Positions 27,608-36,792 of a stretch of 64,000 nucleotides of DNA are shown in pieces. The notes beneath the pieces were generated by a model that was given only the letters and a program-made list of their open reading frames with translations, was not told the DNA's origin and searched no databases. The translations under genes and the position numbers were made by a program. Origin of the DNA: UBA1715 sp964346725 (GTDB lineage Bacteria > Bacteroidota > Bacteroidia > Bacteroidales > UBA1715). Location of the stretch: assembly GCA_964346725.1 (NCBI GenBank), contig CAYFVM010000003.1, positions 1 through 64,000 on the forward strand, in the 5' to 3' direction. Every line of letters starts with the position of its first letter. Position 1 is the first letter of the stretch.

Positions 27608-28021
27608 TTACAATTCTTTCTGAATATTTTGTTCGCGGTGATTGACTACAACTATTACGGGAAAATTTTGTTTCACAAATTGTGCGGTTCGTTCAGCAAA
27701 GTATACCGATCGGTGTTGTCCGCCAGTGCAGCCAAAACTTATCATTAAATGTGTGAATCCGCGTTCAAGGTATTTTGTAATACTTTGACTAATAAGTGCT
27801 TGCACGTGTTTTTCGAATTCATTACATTCTTCGTATGGTTTAAAAAAATCAATAACAGGTTGTTGTGTTCCGTTTACGTCAAGATATTCTTTGTATCGGC
27901 CTGGATTTGGAAGGGCACGACAGTCAAAGATAAACCCGCCGCCATTGCCGCTTGAGTCTTTTGGCAATCCTTTTTTAAAGGAAAAACTTGTTATTTCTAC
28001 TGTTAAATTTGATTCTGTCAT
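27608..28021 (-). CDS. Stand-alone RapZ C-terminal-domain protein
   Basis: The 137 residues match only the C-terminal domain of RapZ (YvcJ): FIFDCRALPNPGR near 30-42, then FGCTGGQHRSVYFAER near 94-109. The N-terminal P-loop domain is absent. In enteric bacteria the C-terminal domain binds GlcN6P and small RNA. Here the gene overlaps an AmgK-like kinase by four bases (ATGA). It may therefore sense or handle cell-wall amino-sugar phosphates; this is inference. Confidence 0.88.
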   Translation of the reverse strand: MTESNLTVEITSFSFKKGLPKDSSGNGGGFIFDCRALPNPGRYKEYLDVNGTQQPVIDFFKPYEECNEFEKHVQALISQSITKYLERGFTHLMISFGCTGGQHRSVYFAERTAQFVKQNFPVIVVVNHREQNIQKEL

Positions 28022-29025
28022 GGCGCAGGTTTTAATTCGGTTAGTTGTTCTATAAGCGATGATAAATAGGGCATGGGAACAATCGCATTGATTATTGGAG
28101 TATGTTTTTTCACGTTTTGCAATGCGAGAGGAATACTTTGTATAAAATGTTCTTTTTGTTGAATATAACCTCTAAATCCGTAAGCACCAAGTGTTTGCAA
28201 TATCCGAATAAATACAAATGCTTGGAATTGTTTACGGAAAATTGGTTCGTCCACAGTGATGTGTTTTTTCAGTTCTGAGATGTAAAAACTCAATAACGTT
28301 TCCCGTGTTTCGGGGTCCAAGTTCGCTTTAGCTTGATACAAAAGAGAAACTACATCGTATTGCAAAGGACCTTTCATTCCGCCTTGAAAATCAAGGTATC
28401 CAAGCTTTCCGTCGTTAAGCATGATATTTCGAGCTTGGAAATCTCGATACATAAAATATGACCTGTCGGCTGTTTCCAAAAAATCGAGTAGGCGGTTGTA
28501 ATCAACTTCTAATTTTTGTTCGTTGAATTCCAATCCGTTGATTTTCAAGTAATAATATTTAAAATAATACAAATCCCAAAGCATTGCTGTGCGGTCAAAT
28601 TCGGGACGAATAAATGATTGTGAGAAATCAATGATTTTGCCACCTTTTATTTGAATTTGTATAAGGTCTTGGAGAATTCGTTTGTAGAGTTCTATTGTTT
28701 CTTGTCGTGAAATCCCTTCTTTTGCATGCAAAACGTCGGTTTTTCCTAAATCGGTGGTGATATATATATCGTTTTTATAGTTACCCAAAATCTCAGGAAC
28801 GTTGATTCCTGCTTGATGTAGACGAGAACTGAAGTAAATGAACGTTTTATTTTCTTCAATATTTGTTCCGGCACACGCCATTACGTCGTACGGCAGCTCG
28901 GAATGAATGCGGTAATATCGACGTGAAGAACCGGCTCCGGGCAAAAGTTCTATATCTGATATTTTTTCCGAAAAGCGAAAATAAAATAAATCAGTTATGT
29001 GTTGTAGAATTTCCGAATTGTCCAT
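28018..29025 (-). CDS. APH-fold phosphotransferase, AmgK-like (amino-sugar kinase)
   Basis: 335 residues with an aminoglycoside-phosphotransferase fold. The nucleotide loop is GAGSSRRYYRI near 31-41, the catalytic loop YRDFQARNIML near 196-206, and the metal motif LDFQGGMKGP near 214-223. The DFQGG form is typical of AmgK-type anomeric MurNAc/GlcNAc kinases used in cell-wall recycling. The usual MurU nucleotidyltransferase partner is not in view. It is the first gene of a leftward operon reaching at least the SpoIID-like gene and overlaps the RapZ-C gene. Confidence 0.8.
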   Translation of the reverse strand: MDNSEILQHITDLFYFRFSEKISDIELLPGAGSSRRYYRIHSELPYDVMACAGTNIEENKTFIYFSSRLHQAGINVPEILGNYKNDIYITTDLGKTDVLHAKEGISRQETIELYKRILQDLIQIQIKGGKIIDFSQSFIRPEFDRTAMLWDLYYFKYYYLKINGLEFNEQKLEVDYNRLLDFLETADRSYFMYRDFQARNIMLNDGKLGYLDFQGGMKGPLQYDVVSLLYQAKANLDPETRETLLSFYISELKKHITVDEPIFRKQFQAFVFIRILQTLGAYGFRGYIQQKEHFIQSIPLALQNVKKHTPIINAIVPMPYLSSLIEQLTELKPAP

Positions 29026-29046
29026 CTTTTTGTCTCTAAACTATTG

Positions 29047-29054
29047 CAAAGGTA
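29047..29054 (-). promoter_or_regulatory. -7 box TACCTTTG for the AmgK-like operon
   Basis: On the minus strand TACCTTTG lies 21 bases before the ATG at 29025 and fits TAnnTTTG. The -33 position has no good TTTG. Confidence 0.45.
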
Positions 29055-29119
29055 TGAAAATATGCAAATCATAAGATTTGAAACAATACAAATTATAATA
29101 CGAATACGAAAATCTATGG

Positions 29120-29149
29120 TTGCAGAAAATTGTAATTGGTGTATTTTTG
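29120..29149 (+). promoter_or_regulatory. Promoter of the SGNH esterase gene
   Basis: TTGC (29120-29123) and TATTTTTG (29142-29149) are 18 bases apart, close to the lineage's -33/-7 arrangement. Transcription would start near 29156, which rules out the upstream in-frame start at 29120 and supports ATG 29177. Confidence 0.5.
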
Positions 29150-29176
29150 CATATTAAATCTAAGAATTTCTTAACG

Positions 29177-30601
29177 ATGAGACTTTTAAAAATTACTTTA
29201 GTAACAACAGTTTTAATGTCCTTATTTTCTGCTAGTTACGCCTTGGTTACATTGCCGTCGATTTTTGGTGACAATATGGTATTTCAACAAAATTCTACGG
29301 TGAAAATCTGGGGCTGGGCCAAACCGTATGAAGAAATTAAAGTGAAAGTTGGTTGGGATACCACAACATATACTTTTGCAACAAGAAGCGAAATGGTTTG
29401 GGAGGTTGAAATACCAACACCTGCAGGCAGTTTTACCCCGTATGAAATTACCATAGAAGGTTGGCGCAAGATTGTCTTAAAAAATGTGCTAATAGGCGAG
29501 GTGTGGCTTTGCTCCGGGCAATCAAACATGGAGTGGTCTCCACGTTTAGGTATTGTGAATAAAGACCAGGAAATCGCTGCTGCAAACTATCCGAATATTC
29601 GTTTTTTTCAAGCGGTAGCGCGTAAATCGGTGGCACCGCAAGATGATTTCTATGGCGAGTGGAACGTTTGTAGTCCTGAAACTATGATAGATTTTAGTGC
29701 CATAGGCTATTTCTTTGCGCGCGATTTGCAAAAGCAACTCAACGTGCCAATTGGCATTATAAATAGTAGTGTAGGTGGTTCTCCTATAGAAACGTGGGTT
29801 CCGGCGGAAACGATTAACTCTAATCCAGAACTGTTGGCTCTTTCAAAAAAAATCACACCAATGCCGTGGTCTCCGCGTGAGCCGGGGTATTTATATAATT
29901 CTATGATTGCTCCTATCACCAATTTCAAAATAAAAGGTGTGCTTTGGTATCAAGGTGAAGCGAATGTGGAAAACTGTGAAGGATACGACAAGTTGTTGGA
30001 AAATCTCATTACGGTTTGGAGAAAATTGTGGGGAGAAGAGTTCCCGTTCTATATCGCTCAAATTGCGCCGTTTACCTATGGCGTTGAAGGACAATGCCCG
30101 ACTATTCAATATAATCAGGCAAAGGTTGCAAAGAAAATGGATAATGTAAAAATGATTGTAACCAATGATTTTGTTGGTGATGTAACTAATATTCATCCGC
30201 AAGACAAACAAACTGCCGGACAACGTTTTGCAAATTTGGCCTTGGCTTTGACGTATCAAAAATCGACAAATTTAAAACCTAATATGTTGTTCGGACCGGA
30301 GGCGTACAGCGCTCGATACAATGCTAACAAAACGAGCGAGGTTTTAGTCTCGTTTAATAATGCCGTTACATTACATTCCACGACAAAGAAAATTGACGGC
30401 TTCGAACTTGCCGGAGCCGATGGCGTATTTTATCCTGCAAAAGCAGAGATTGTAAATAATGGAAAAGAAGTAAAATTGGGCTCTAAAGTAAAAGAGCCAA
30501 AACAGGTGCGCTATGCATGGAAAAATACGGCACAGTCTTCGTTGCGAAATGAAGAAAATATGCCTACATCTTGCTTCTGGTTCGACAAAATTGGAGAATA
30601 A
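29177..30601 (+). CDS. Sialate O-acetylesterase-type SGNH hydrolase
   Basis: A signal peptide (SASYA) and N-terminal beta domain (FGDNMVFQQ) precede an SGNH/DUF303 esterase core. The nucleophile Ser is in LCSGQSNMEW, INSSVGGSPIETW is the Gly block, VLWYQGEANV the Asn block, and DIHP-type sequence (NIHPQDKQ) carries the catalytic His. Such enzymes remove O-acetyl groups from sialic acid or xylan in the periplasm; the substrate here is unknown. About 474 residues from ATG 29177. Confidence 0.88.
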   Translation: MRLLKITLVTTVLMSLFSASYALVTLPSIFGDNMVFQQNSTVKIWGWAKPYEEIKVKVGWDTTTYTFATRSEMVWEVEIPTPAGSFTPYEITIEGWRKIVLKNVLIGEVWLCSGQSNMEWSPRLGIVNKDQEIAAANYPNIRFFQAVARKSVAPQDDFYGEWNVCSPETMIDFSAIGYFFARDLQKQLNVPIGIINSSVGGSPIETWVPAETINSNPELLALSKKITPMPWSPREPGYLYNSMIAPITNFKIKGVLWYQGEANVENCEGYDKLLENLITVWRKLWGEEFPFYIAQIAPFTYGVEGQCPTIQYNQAKVAKKMDNVKMIVTNDFVGDVTNIHPQDKQTAGQRFANLALALTYQKSTNLKPNMLFGPEAYSARYNANKTSEVLVSFNNAVTLHSTTKKIDGFELAGADGVFYPAKAEIVNNGKEVKLGSKVKEPKQVRYAWKNTAQSSLRNEENMPTSCFWFDKIGE

Positions 30602-30675
30602 AGAATGTTGAATTCTTGGAAGTTTTACCAGAAGGTTTTCCTTATGGTAATGAGTAAATTGAGAGATAAATAACT

Positions 30676-32001
30676 ATGAAAAAAATACATATAGAAACCT
30701 ACGGCTGCCAAATGAATGTGGCTGATAGTGAAGTGGTTGCGTCAATTCTTAAAAACGATGGCTACGAATATACCAAAGACATCAATGAAGCTGATGTGAT
30801 TTTGCTCAACACTTGTTCTATTCGCGAACATGCTGAAATTAAGATAGTACAACGTTTGAACGAATTGAAAAAACTCAAAACAGCAAAAGAAATATTATTA
30901 TTAGGAGTGATAGGCTGTATGGCCGAACGCTTAAAAGATCGTTTGTTTGAGAAAAAAGGCTTGGTTGACATTGTCGCCGGACCCGATTCGTATCGTTCTT
31001 TGCCTCAACTACTTGCGGAAGCGCACGAAAAACGTCAGGCTATGAATGTGGAGTTGTCGCTCACCGAGACGTATTCGGGAATATACCCGTATCGCTACGA
31101 TGACAACGGTATTTCGGCCTTTGTTTCTATTATGCGCGGATGCAACAATTTCTGCTCATATTGCATAGTGCCATATACTCGTGGTCGTGAGCGCAGTCGT
31201 GATGTTGATTCTATCTTGTCGGAGGTGATTAAGTTGCAAAAGCAAGGCTACAAGGAAGTTACCTTGTTGGGACAAAATGTGAATTCATATTCTTTTGAAC
31301 AAGATGGCGAAACGGTTTCGTTCCCGCAATTGTTGGAAAAAGTAGCATTGGCGGTGCCTCAAATGCGTATTCGTTTTACTACTTCGCATCCCAAAGATAT
31401 GGACGATGCCTTATTATATGTAATGGCAAAATATGACAACATTGCAAAATGGATTCATTTGCCCGTGCAGAGTGGTAGTACAACCGTATTGGAGCGCATG
31501 AATCGTCGATATACCCGTGAATGGTATTTGGAAAGAGTGGTTGCTATTCGTCGAATATTACCGGAAGCATCAATCACCACCGACATTATGTGCGGTTTTT
31601 CAGACGAAACTGATGCCGAACAAGAAGAAACACTTTCGCTGATGCGTGAGGTTGGATACGACACTGCATTTATGTTCAAATATTCAGAGCGAGAAGGTAC
31701 TGTAGCTTCAAAACGTATGCCTGACAATGTTTCGGAAGAAGTGAAAGTAAAACGTCTAAATGAAATTATTGCTTTGCAGAATGAATTGTCACGCACAAGA
31801 AATGCCGAAGACGAAGGTAAAATTTTTGATGTGTTGATTGATGGCAGTGCAAAGAAGAATCAAGGAGAGTGGCGTGGACGAACATCGCAGAACAAAACGG
31901 TGGTGTTTCCTGCTACGAATGTAGAGTTGGGACAAATGGTTCGCATTAAAATACAATCGTCATCGTCGGCGACATTAAAAGGAGTGCTTATAACTTATTA
32001 A
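30676..32001 (+). CDS. miaB: tRNA-2-methylthio-N6-dimethylallyladenosine synthase
   Basis: Radical-SAM methylthiotransferase that modifies A37 of tRNAs. The N-terminal cluster uses Cys of ETYGCQMN, NTCSIRE and GCMAERL. The radical SAM motif is MRGCNNFCSYCIVPYTRGRE near 153-172, and a TRAM domain closes the protein (FPATNVELGQMVRIKI). Length 441 is normal. The GCNNFCSYCIVP form indicates MiaB rather than RimO. xseB follows 11 bases later. Confidence 0.96.
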   Translation: MKKIHIETYGCQMNVADSEVVASILKNDGYEYTKDINEADVILLNTCSIREHAEIKIVQRLNELKKLKTAKEILLLGVIGCMAERLKDRLFEKKGLVDIVAGPDSYRSLPQLLAEAHEKRQAMNVELSLTETYSGIYPYRYDDNGISAFVSIMRGCNNFCSYCIVPYTRGRERSRDVDSILSEVIKLQKQGYKEVTLLGQNVNSYSFEQDGETVSFPQLLEKVALAVPQMRIRFTTSHPKDMDDALLYVMAKYDNIAKWIHLPVQSGSTTVLERMNRRYTREWYLERVVAIRRILPEASITTDIMCGFSDETDAEQEETLSLMREVGYDTAFMFKYSEREGTVASKRMPDNVSEEVKVKRLNEIIALQNELSRTRNAEDEGKIFDVLIDGSAKKNQGEWRGRTSQNKTVVFPATNVELGQMVRIKIQSSSSATLKGVLITY

Positions 32002-32012
32002 AAAAGAAAAAT

Positions 32013-32213
32013 ATGGAAGGGAAAAAAAAATCGTATGAAAAAGCAATGCAAGAACTTGAAGAAATCACAAAACGCATAGAATCAGGTGAATGCAAAATAG
32101 ATGAGTTGATGTCTGAGGTGAAAAAAGCCTGGAATCTTATAGACATGTGTAAAAAGAAATTACAAGATGTAGACACTTCTATAAAAGACACTTTTGATGA
32201 AAAAACAGAATAA
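32013..32213 (+). CDS. xseB: Exodeoxyribonuclease VII small subunit
   Basis: The 66-residue helical protein has the XseB signature YEKAMQELEEITKRIESGEC at 7-26 and a second helix ending KKKLQDVDTSIK. It assembles with XseA to degrade single-stranded DNA. The xseA gene, usually adjacent, is not next to it here. Its lysine/glutamate content and short length are typical. Confidence 0.9.
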   Translation: MEGKKKSYEKAMQELEEITKRIESGECKIDELMSEVKKAWNLIDMCKKKLQDVDTSIKDTFDEKTE

Positions 32214-32216
32214 AAT

Positions 32217-32245
32217 TTTGTGTTATTGAAAAAAGTATATATTTG
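32217..32245 (+). promoter_or_regulatory. Promoter of the small barrel gene
   Basis: TTTG (32217-32220) and TATATTTG (32238-32245) are separated by 17 bases, slightly short of the usual spacing. The gene starts 28 bases downstream. Confidence 0.5.
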
Positions 32246-32272
32246 CACTAGCTAAACAAAAAAATAAACAAA

Positions 32273-32935
32273 ATGAAAAAAGTATTAATTTCAGTAGTAG
32301 CATTGGTAGCATTCGCTATGACAGCAAATGCACAATTATTCTTGGGTGGTCAACTTGGTCTTACGACACAAGGTGGATCTAATGAAACAGTGGTAGAAAC
32401 AATAAAAACAACAACTGATGATTTGAAAACAACAACATTTACATTTGCTCCGCAAGTAGGTTTCTTCTTGTCTGATAACTTTGCAGTAGGTGGATATTTA
32501 AATTTTGCTCTTGCAAAACAAGATAATGCAACAATTTTTGGATATGATGATGCATCACAAACAACAATTGGTTTGTCTCCATTTGCTCGCTATTATTTCA
32601 TTAATTCAGGCAAATTGAAAGTTGCTGCAGAAGGTCAACTAGGATTTTCTTATACTCACAGAACAGAAAACTCTGGAAATATAGTAGTATCAGAACCTAA
32701 AACAACATCTTTCGGATTTAATGTGCGCCCGGTTGCTGCATATTCTATAACTGAAAATATTGATTTAGAAGCAGGCTTGAATGTGTTTAGCTTTGGTTTC
32801 TCTCATCAATCAGTTAAAGAAGAAAATGGAACTACTTCAACAACTGATAAGTCAAATCGTTTCAATTTCGTAGGAAATAGCAACAATCTTCTTAGCATAG
32901 GTGGACTTACAATTGGTTTTATCTACAAGTTATAG
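32273..32935 (+). CDS. Small outer-membrane beta-barrel protein (OmpW/OprF-like fold)
   Basis: Signal peptide to ANAQ (residue 20), then FLGGQLGLTTQGG and eight or so amphipathic strands such as FAPQVGFFLSDNFAVGGYLN and LSPFARYYF, ending in a terminal aromatic strand (LTIGFIYKL). 220 residues with no catalytic motif. Function is unknown; it is an outer-membrane protein by inference. It has its own promoter and a strong terminator, so is probably a single-gene unit. Confidence 0.82.
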   Translation: MKKVLISVVALVAFAMTANAQLFLGGQLGLTTQGGSNETVVETIKTTTDDLKTTTFTFAPQVGFFLSDNFAVGGYLNFALAKQDNATIFGYDDASQTTIGLSPFARYYFINSGKLKVAAEGQLGFSYTHRTENSGNIVVSEPKTTSFGFNVRPVAAYSITENIDLEAGLNVFSFGFSHQSVKEENGTTSTTDKSNRFNFVGNSNNLLSIGGLTIGFIYKL

Positions 32936-32957
32936 TACAACCAATACAATTAAAATA

Positions 32958-32989
32958 AATAAAGGCTATCCATTTGGGTAGCCTTTATT
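32958..32989. terminator. Bidirectional Rho-independent terminator
   Basis: An 11-bp perfect stem AATAAAGGCTA/TAGCCTTTATT with a 10-base loop lies between the convergent barrel and amidohydrolase genes. Confidence 0.85.
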
Positions 32990-32998
32990 ATTTGTATG

Positions 32999-34249
32999 TT
33001 ATCGTGAAAGTAAGTCTTGTACGCACGCATTTGCTTCTCTAACAATGTCTTTCTCGCCGTCAACGTGTCGGTTGCGCATTACAAATTTTCCATTGCAGAT
33101 TACTGAGTCTATTGCAGATGAGTTTGCGGCATATATCCAATTGCTTACAATGTCGTGGCATGGTGTCATGCGTTCATTGTTCATGTTGACTAAAATGCAG
33201 TCTGCAAGAGAACCCACCGCTATTTTCCCTGCTTTTAGTCCGTAGGCTTTTGCTCCCGATTCTGTGGACATTGTGAGAATTTCCTTACTTGAAAGTGGCG
33301 CTTCGTTTGTCTCTGTTTTAGAAATAAGAGCGGCAACTTTCATTTCTTCTTGCATATCAAGATTATTGTTCGACGAAGCCCCGTCAGTTCCTAATGCTAC
33401 GTGAATGCCGTTTCGTATCAGTTTTGTAATAGGAGGAATGCCACTTTGTAGTTTTAAATTTGAACACGGATTTACAACCGCTGTAGCCCCGGCTTGTGCA
33501 AAGAGTCGATAGTCGTTTTCGTTGAAATGGAGGCAGTGTGCGGCTATTAACTGCGAATTGAGCGCACCATATCGTTCCAATAATTCCACCGGACTACAAT
33601 GATGTTGCGCATAGCAGTCGTCAACTTCTTTTTGCGTTTCGGCCAAATGTGTGTGAAGAATATAATTCTCCGCTTTTGCAATTGCAGTACTTCGTGCAAA
33701 AACTGCTTCGCTTACGGTGTATATAGAGTGAGGCATTACTGCCAATGAAATTCGTTCGGATTCGCCGGTGTGTTTTTTGAGAAACGTAAAGTTTTGTTCT
33801 AAATCTTCCGGCGAGGTTAATGTGTCTGAAATGCTGACGCCAATTGTGGCGCGAATGCCCATTTCTTCTATAACCTTCATGGTTGCTTCGCGCTTATAAT
33901 ACATGTCGGCAAAAAACACCGAACCGGATTTTATCATTTCAAGTACCGCCAATCGGCTTCCTATTTCTATGTCTTTGGCGGTAAGTTTTGCTTCTATCGG
34001 CCACACATAGTTTTGCAACCATTCAAATAGAGGTTTGTCTTCGGCATATCCGCGAAGCAATGTCATGGCAGCATGGCAATGAGCATTGTAAAACGCAGGA
34101 AAAATGGCAAGTCCAGTGCAATCAACAATTTCTCCATCAAAATCGGCTTTAGGGCTTGTTGGTTCTATAGAAGAAATAATGTTTCCTTCTATTTGAATGT
34201 CGCAAATTTGTTTTTCAAAAAATACCGATTGTAAAAGAAGTTTTTTCAT
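32999..34249 (-). CDS. Amidohydrolase, MtaD/SAH-deaminase-like
   Basis: Metal-dependent TIM-barrel hydrolase of the TRZ/ATZ family. Metal and catalytic residues are seen in NAHCHAAMTLLRG near 57-69, LHTHLAET near 198-205, AAHCLHF near 240 and LGTDGASSNNNLD near 292-304. This motif set is typical of 5'-methylthioadenosine/S-adenosylhomocysteine deaminases and chlorohydrolase relatives. The exact substrate cannot be fixed by eye. 416 residues, cytoplasmic. It is convergent with the small barrel gene and divergent from the glutaminyl cyclase. Confidence 0.88.
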   Translation of the reverse strand: MKKLLLQSVFFEKQICDIQIEGNIISSIEPTSPKADFDGEIVDCTGLAIFPAFYNAHCHAAMTLLRGYAEDKPLFEWLQNYVWPIEAKLTAKDIEIGSRLAVLEMIKSGSVFFADMYYKREATMKVIEEMGIRATIGVSISDTLTSPEDLEQNFTFLKKHTGESERISLAVMPHSIYTVSEAVFARSTAIAKAENYILHTHLAETQKEVDDCYAQHHCSPVELLERYGALNSQLIAAHCLHFNENDYRLFAQAGATAVVNPCSNLKLQSGIPPITKLIRNGIHVALGTDGASSNNNLDMQEEMKVAALISKTETNEAPLSSKEILTMSTESGAKAYGLKAGKIAVGSLADCILVNMNNERMTPCHDIVSNWIYAANSSAIDSVICNGKFVMRNRHVDGEKDIVREANACVQDLLSR

Positions 34250-34368
34250 GCAAATAAAATTCTAGTTTTGCAAAGATAGAAAAGACTTGATGATTGGTAT
34301 TTAGTTTTTTTGTATTTATCAAGAAAACTTGTTCTACAAATGATTTAAAAATGTACTTTTACATTAAT

Positions 34369-35403
34369 ATGAAACGATTAGGATATAGTGTATTAATTCT
34401 GTTGGCGTGTGTATCATGCTCCAACAAAGGACGTCAATTTTCTGTTGCGTCAGTACCCAAAGGAGCTATATATAGTGGCGATTCTGTTCAATTTACCATT
34501 ACCCATAAAAAAGACAAAACGCCTGATTCTGTTGTAGTTGTGATAGATGGCAAAAACCTGATATATCGAAACACGAAAGAATGTGTTGTGCAAACCGAAA
34601 GGTTGCTTTTGGGAGACAAAAGCGTAGAATTGGCTGTGTATTATAAAGGGAAGAAAGAGATAAATTACCGCACCATGCGTGTTTTGTCGGACATTACTCC
34701 TGTGCAATTACGCTACGAAGTTGTGGCAGAATATCCACACGATAAAGATGCCTACACGCAAGGATTGCAATATGAAAATGGAAAATTCTATGAAAGTGCA
34801 GGCTTGTATGGTCAATCGTCAATGCGATATACCGATGTAAAAACCGGAAAGGTGTTGCGAAAAATTGATGTTGATTCTCTGTATTTTGCAGAAGGTTTGA
34901 CGCTTGTGGGCGATACATTGTATCAATTAACTTGGCGTGAAAAAACGGGTTTTATGTACGATAAAAATACGTTCAAAAAAATAGGTGAATTTCCCTATAC
35001 TACTGAAGGTTGGGGTATGTGCTATAATGGCGAATTTATCATTGTGAGTGATGGAACTGAGTTTTTGTATTTCTATGAACCATCAACATTTAAGTTGCAT
35101 CACAAAATAGCCGTGTTTAACAATTTAGGAGCGGTTTCTTCTCTCAATGAATTGGAATTTGTAAATGGATTTATTTATGCCAACATTTATACAACGAATA
35201 TCATTGTGAAAATCAATCCAAGCAATGGGAAAGTAGCTACAGAAATAGACTTTTCAAACCTTTTGCCCAAACAATATGCAGATGATGTGGATGTGCTTAA
35301 TGGCATAGCTTGGAATCCTGAAAACGATCATTTCTATGTTACAGGCAAACTTTGGCCTCGCATGTTCGAGGTTCGTTTGTTTTATGGAAATGACGAAATA
35401 TAA
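34369..35403 (+). CDS. Glutaminyl-peptide cyclotransferase (lipoprotein)
   Basis: Five-bladed beta-propeller QC (plant/bacterial type) that converts N-terminal Gln to pyroglutamate. Diagnostic stretches are PHDKDAYTQGLQYENGKFYE, LYGQSSMRYTDVKTGKVL, EGLTLVGDTLYQLTWRE, TTEGWGMCYNG and LNGIAWNPENDHFYVTGK. The frame opens at 34294, but ATG 34369 gives a lipoprotein signal with LLAC, so the protein is anchored outside the inner membrane. Pyroglutamate N-termini are common on Bacteroidota secreted proteins; that this enzyme makes them here is inferred. An N-terminal Ig-like segment precedes the propeller. Confidence 0.92.
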   Translation: MKRLGYSVLILLACVSCSNKGRQFSVASVPKGAIYSGDSVQFTITHKKDKTPDSVVVVIDGKNLIYRNTKECVVQTERLLLGDKSVELAVYYKGKKEINYRTMRVLSDITPVQLRYEVVAEYPHDKDAYTQGLQYENGKFYESAGLYGQSSMRYTDVKTGKVLRKIDVDSLYFAEGLTLVGDTLYQLTWREKTGFMYDKNTFKKIGEFPYTTEGWGMCYNGEFIIVSDGTEFLYFYEPSTFKLHHKIAVFNNLGAVSSLNELEFVNGFIYANIYTTNIIVKINPSNGKVATEIDFSNLLPKQYADDVDVLNGIAWNPENDHFYVTGKLWPRMFEVRLFYGNDEI

Positions 35404-35447
35404 TAATCATTTTATCGTTTGACATTGTAGCGAAACGGAATTTTTGC

Positions 35448-35455
35448 TACATTTG
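35448..35455 (+). promoter_or_regulatory. -7 box TACATTTG for STAS-rnz-recF
   Basis: TACATTTG fits TAnnTTTG and lies 33 bases before the STAS ATG. The nearest TTTG upstream is 26 bases away, a longer spacing than usual. It supports ATG 35489 over the earlier in-frame start at 35444, which would lie inside the promoter. Confidence 0.45.
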
Positions 35456-35488
35456 TACGTAACTGCGTTTGATTTAAAATTTATTGCT

Positions 35489-35839
35489 ATGGAACAACAT
35501 TATAGAATAACCAAAAAAGCAACATACACGTTGATAGAAATCCTTGTAGAACGCTTGGATATTCAAATAGCAACTTCGTTGAAGTCTGTTTTGGTACAAC
35601 TTAATGGCAATCGAGAAAAAAATATAGTACTTGATTTAACGAATTGTTCCTATTGCGACTCGTCGGGATTGAGCGCAATACTTGTCGCATATCGTTTGTG
35701 CAAAAATACAAACGGAATATTTGTGTTGTGTGGTTTGCAAGAAGCAGTAGAACGATTGATTACTATTTCTCAACTTGATGCTATTTTAACCATTGTAAAT
35801 AATCAAGAAAAAGCCGAGGAGTTAATTTTAAACAAATAA
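35489..35839 (+). CDS. STAS-domain anti-sigma-factor antagonist
   Basis: A 116-residue single STAS domain of the SpoIIAA/RsbV kind. The phosphorylation loop LDLTNCSYCDSSGLSAIL at 49-66 keeps the Ser normally phosphorylated by an anti-sigma kinase (58 or 59 in DSSG). Proteins of this type switch partners with GHKL-type kinases. A GHKL protein is encoded 2 kb away on the other strand (37897-38793) and could be its partner; this is inference. The stop codon overlaps the rnz start (TAATG). Confidence 0.9.
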   Translation: MEQHYRITKKATYTLIEILVERLDIQIATSLKSVLVQLNGNREKNIVLDLTNCSYCDSSGLSAILVAYRLCKNTNGIFVLCGLQEAVERLITISQLDAILTIVNNQEKAEELILNK

Positions 35840-36792
35840 TGGAGGATTATTCTCTTACTATTTTAGGTTGTAGTTCGGCAACGCCAAATTCTCAACGATT
35901 TCCATCGGCGCAAGTACTCCATTTTTTAGGCAAATATTTTTTACTCGATTGTGGCGAAGGCGCGCAAATACAAATGCGAAGGGCTAAAGTTCCGTTCGAT
36001 AATCTCTCTGCAATTTTTATTTCTCATCTTCATGGTGACCATTATTTTGGAATATTTGGGTTGTTGGCATCTATGTGCCTTTTGGGACGAAAAAATCATC
36101 TCAAAATATATGCGCCAGAGGGCTTAGAGGAACTCATTCGTTTCCAGTTTCGTGATCAAGAATTAACGTACACTATAGAATTTATTCCTCTACCAAAAGA
36201 ACCATTCACTTGTATTTATAAAACTGATAGTTATGAAATTCATTCCATATATCTTTCGCATCGGATTGATTGTTGGGGATTTTATTTTGTAGAAAAAGAG
36301 AAAGCGAGAAAAATTAAAAAAGAAGCAATTGCACAATACGGTTTAGGTATTGAAGATATTAAAAATATAAAAAACGGCGCCAATCTTGTGCTTAATGAAA
36401 CAACGGTAATTCCTAACCATGAATTAACCAATGATCCGCCAAGACCATTCTCATATGCGTTTATAGCCGATACCGCATACAAATCGCAGATAGCAAGGTA
36501 TATCAACAATGTTCGGCTCATGTATCACGAGGCTACGTTTCTAGAAAATTTCTCGGATTTGGCGGTGCAAACGTTTCATTCTACTGCAAAACAAGCTGCC
36601 GAGTGTGCAAAATTAGCACATGCTGAGAAACTCATTATAGGTCATTATTCTGCACGCTACAAATCGTTAGAAGGACACCTTCTGGAGGCAACTGAAGTTT
36701 TCGAGAACACCGAATTGGCGTCTGATTTATATACCCATACACTGCATAAAAAGCCATATTGTCTTTGGAAATCTAATGATGTAACTGAATGA
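35839..36792 (+). CDS. rnz: Ribonuclease Z (tRNA 3' processing endonuclease)
   Basis: Metallo-beta-lactamase fold enzyme that trims tRNA 3' trailers. It begins LGCSSATPNSQRFPSAQVL, the zinc motif HLHGDHYFG is near 63-71, and FIADTAY near 212, MYHEATF near 232 and the His in TFHSTAKQAA near 250 and GHYSARY near 272 complete the active site. Length 317 is normal. It overlaps STAS by one base and recF by four bases, a tight operon. Confidence 0.95.
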   Translation: MEDYSLTILGCSSATPNSQRFPSAQVLHFLGKYFLLDCGEGAQIQMRRAKVPFDNLSAIFISHLHGDHYFGIFGLLASMCLLGRKNHLKIYAPEGLEELIRFQFRDQELTYTIEFIPLPKEPFTCIYKTDSYEIHSIYLSHRIDCWGFYFVEKEKARKIKKEAIAQYGLGIEDIKNIKNGANLVLNETTVIPNHELTNDPPRPFSYAFIADTAYKSQIARYINNVRLMYHEATFLENFSDLAVQTFHSTAKQAAECAKLAHAEKLIIGHYSARYKSLEGHLLEATEVFENTELASDLYTHTLHKKPYCLWKSNDVTE

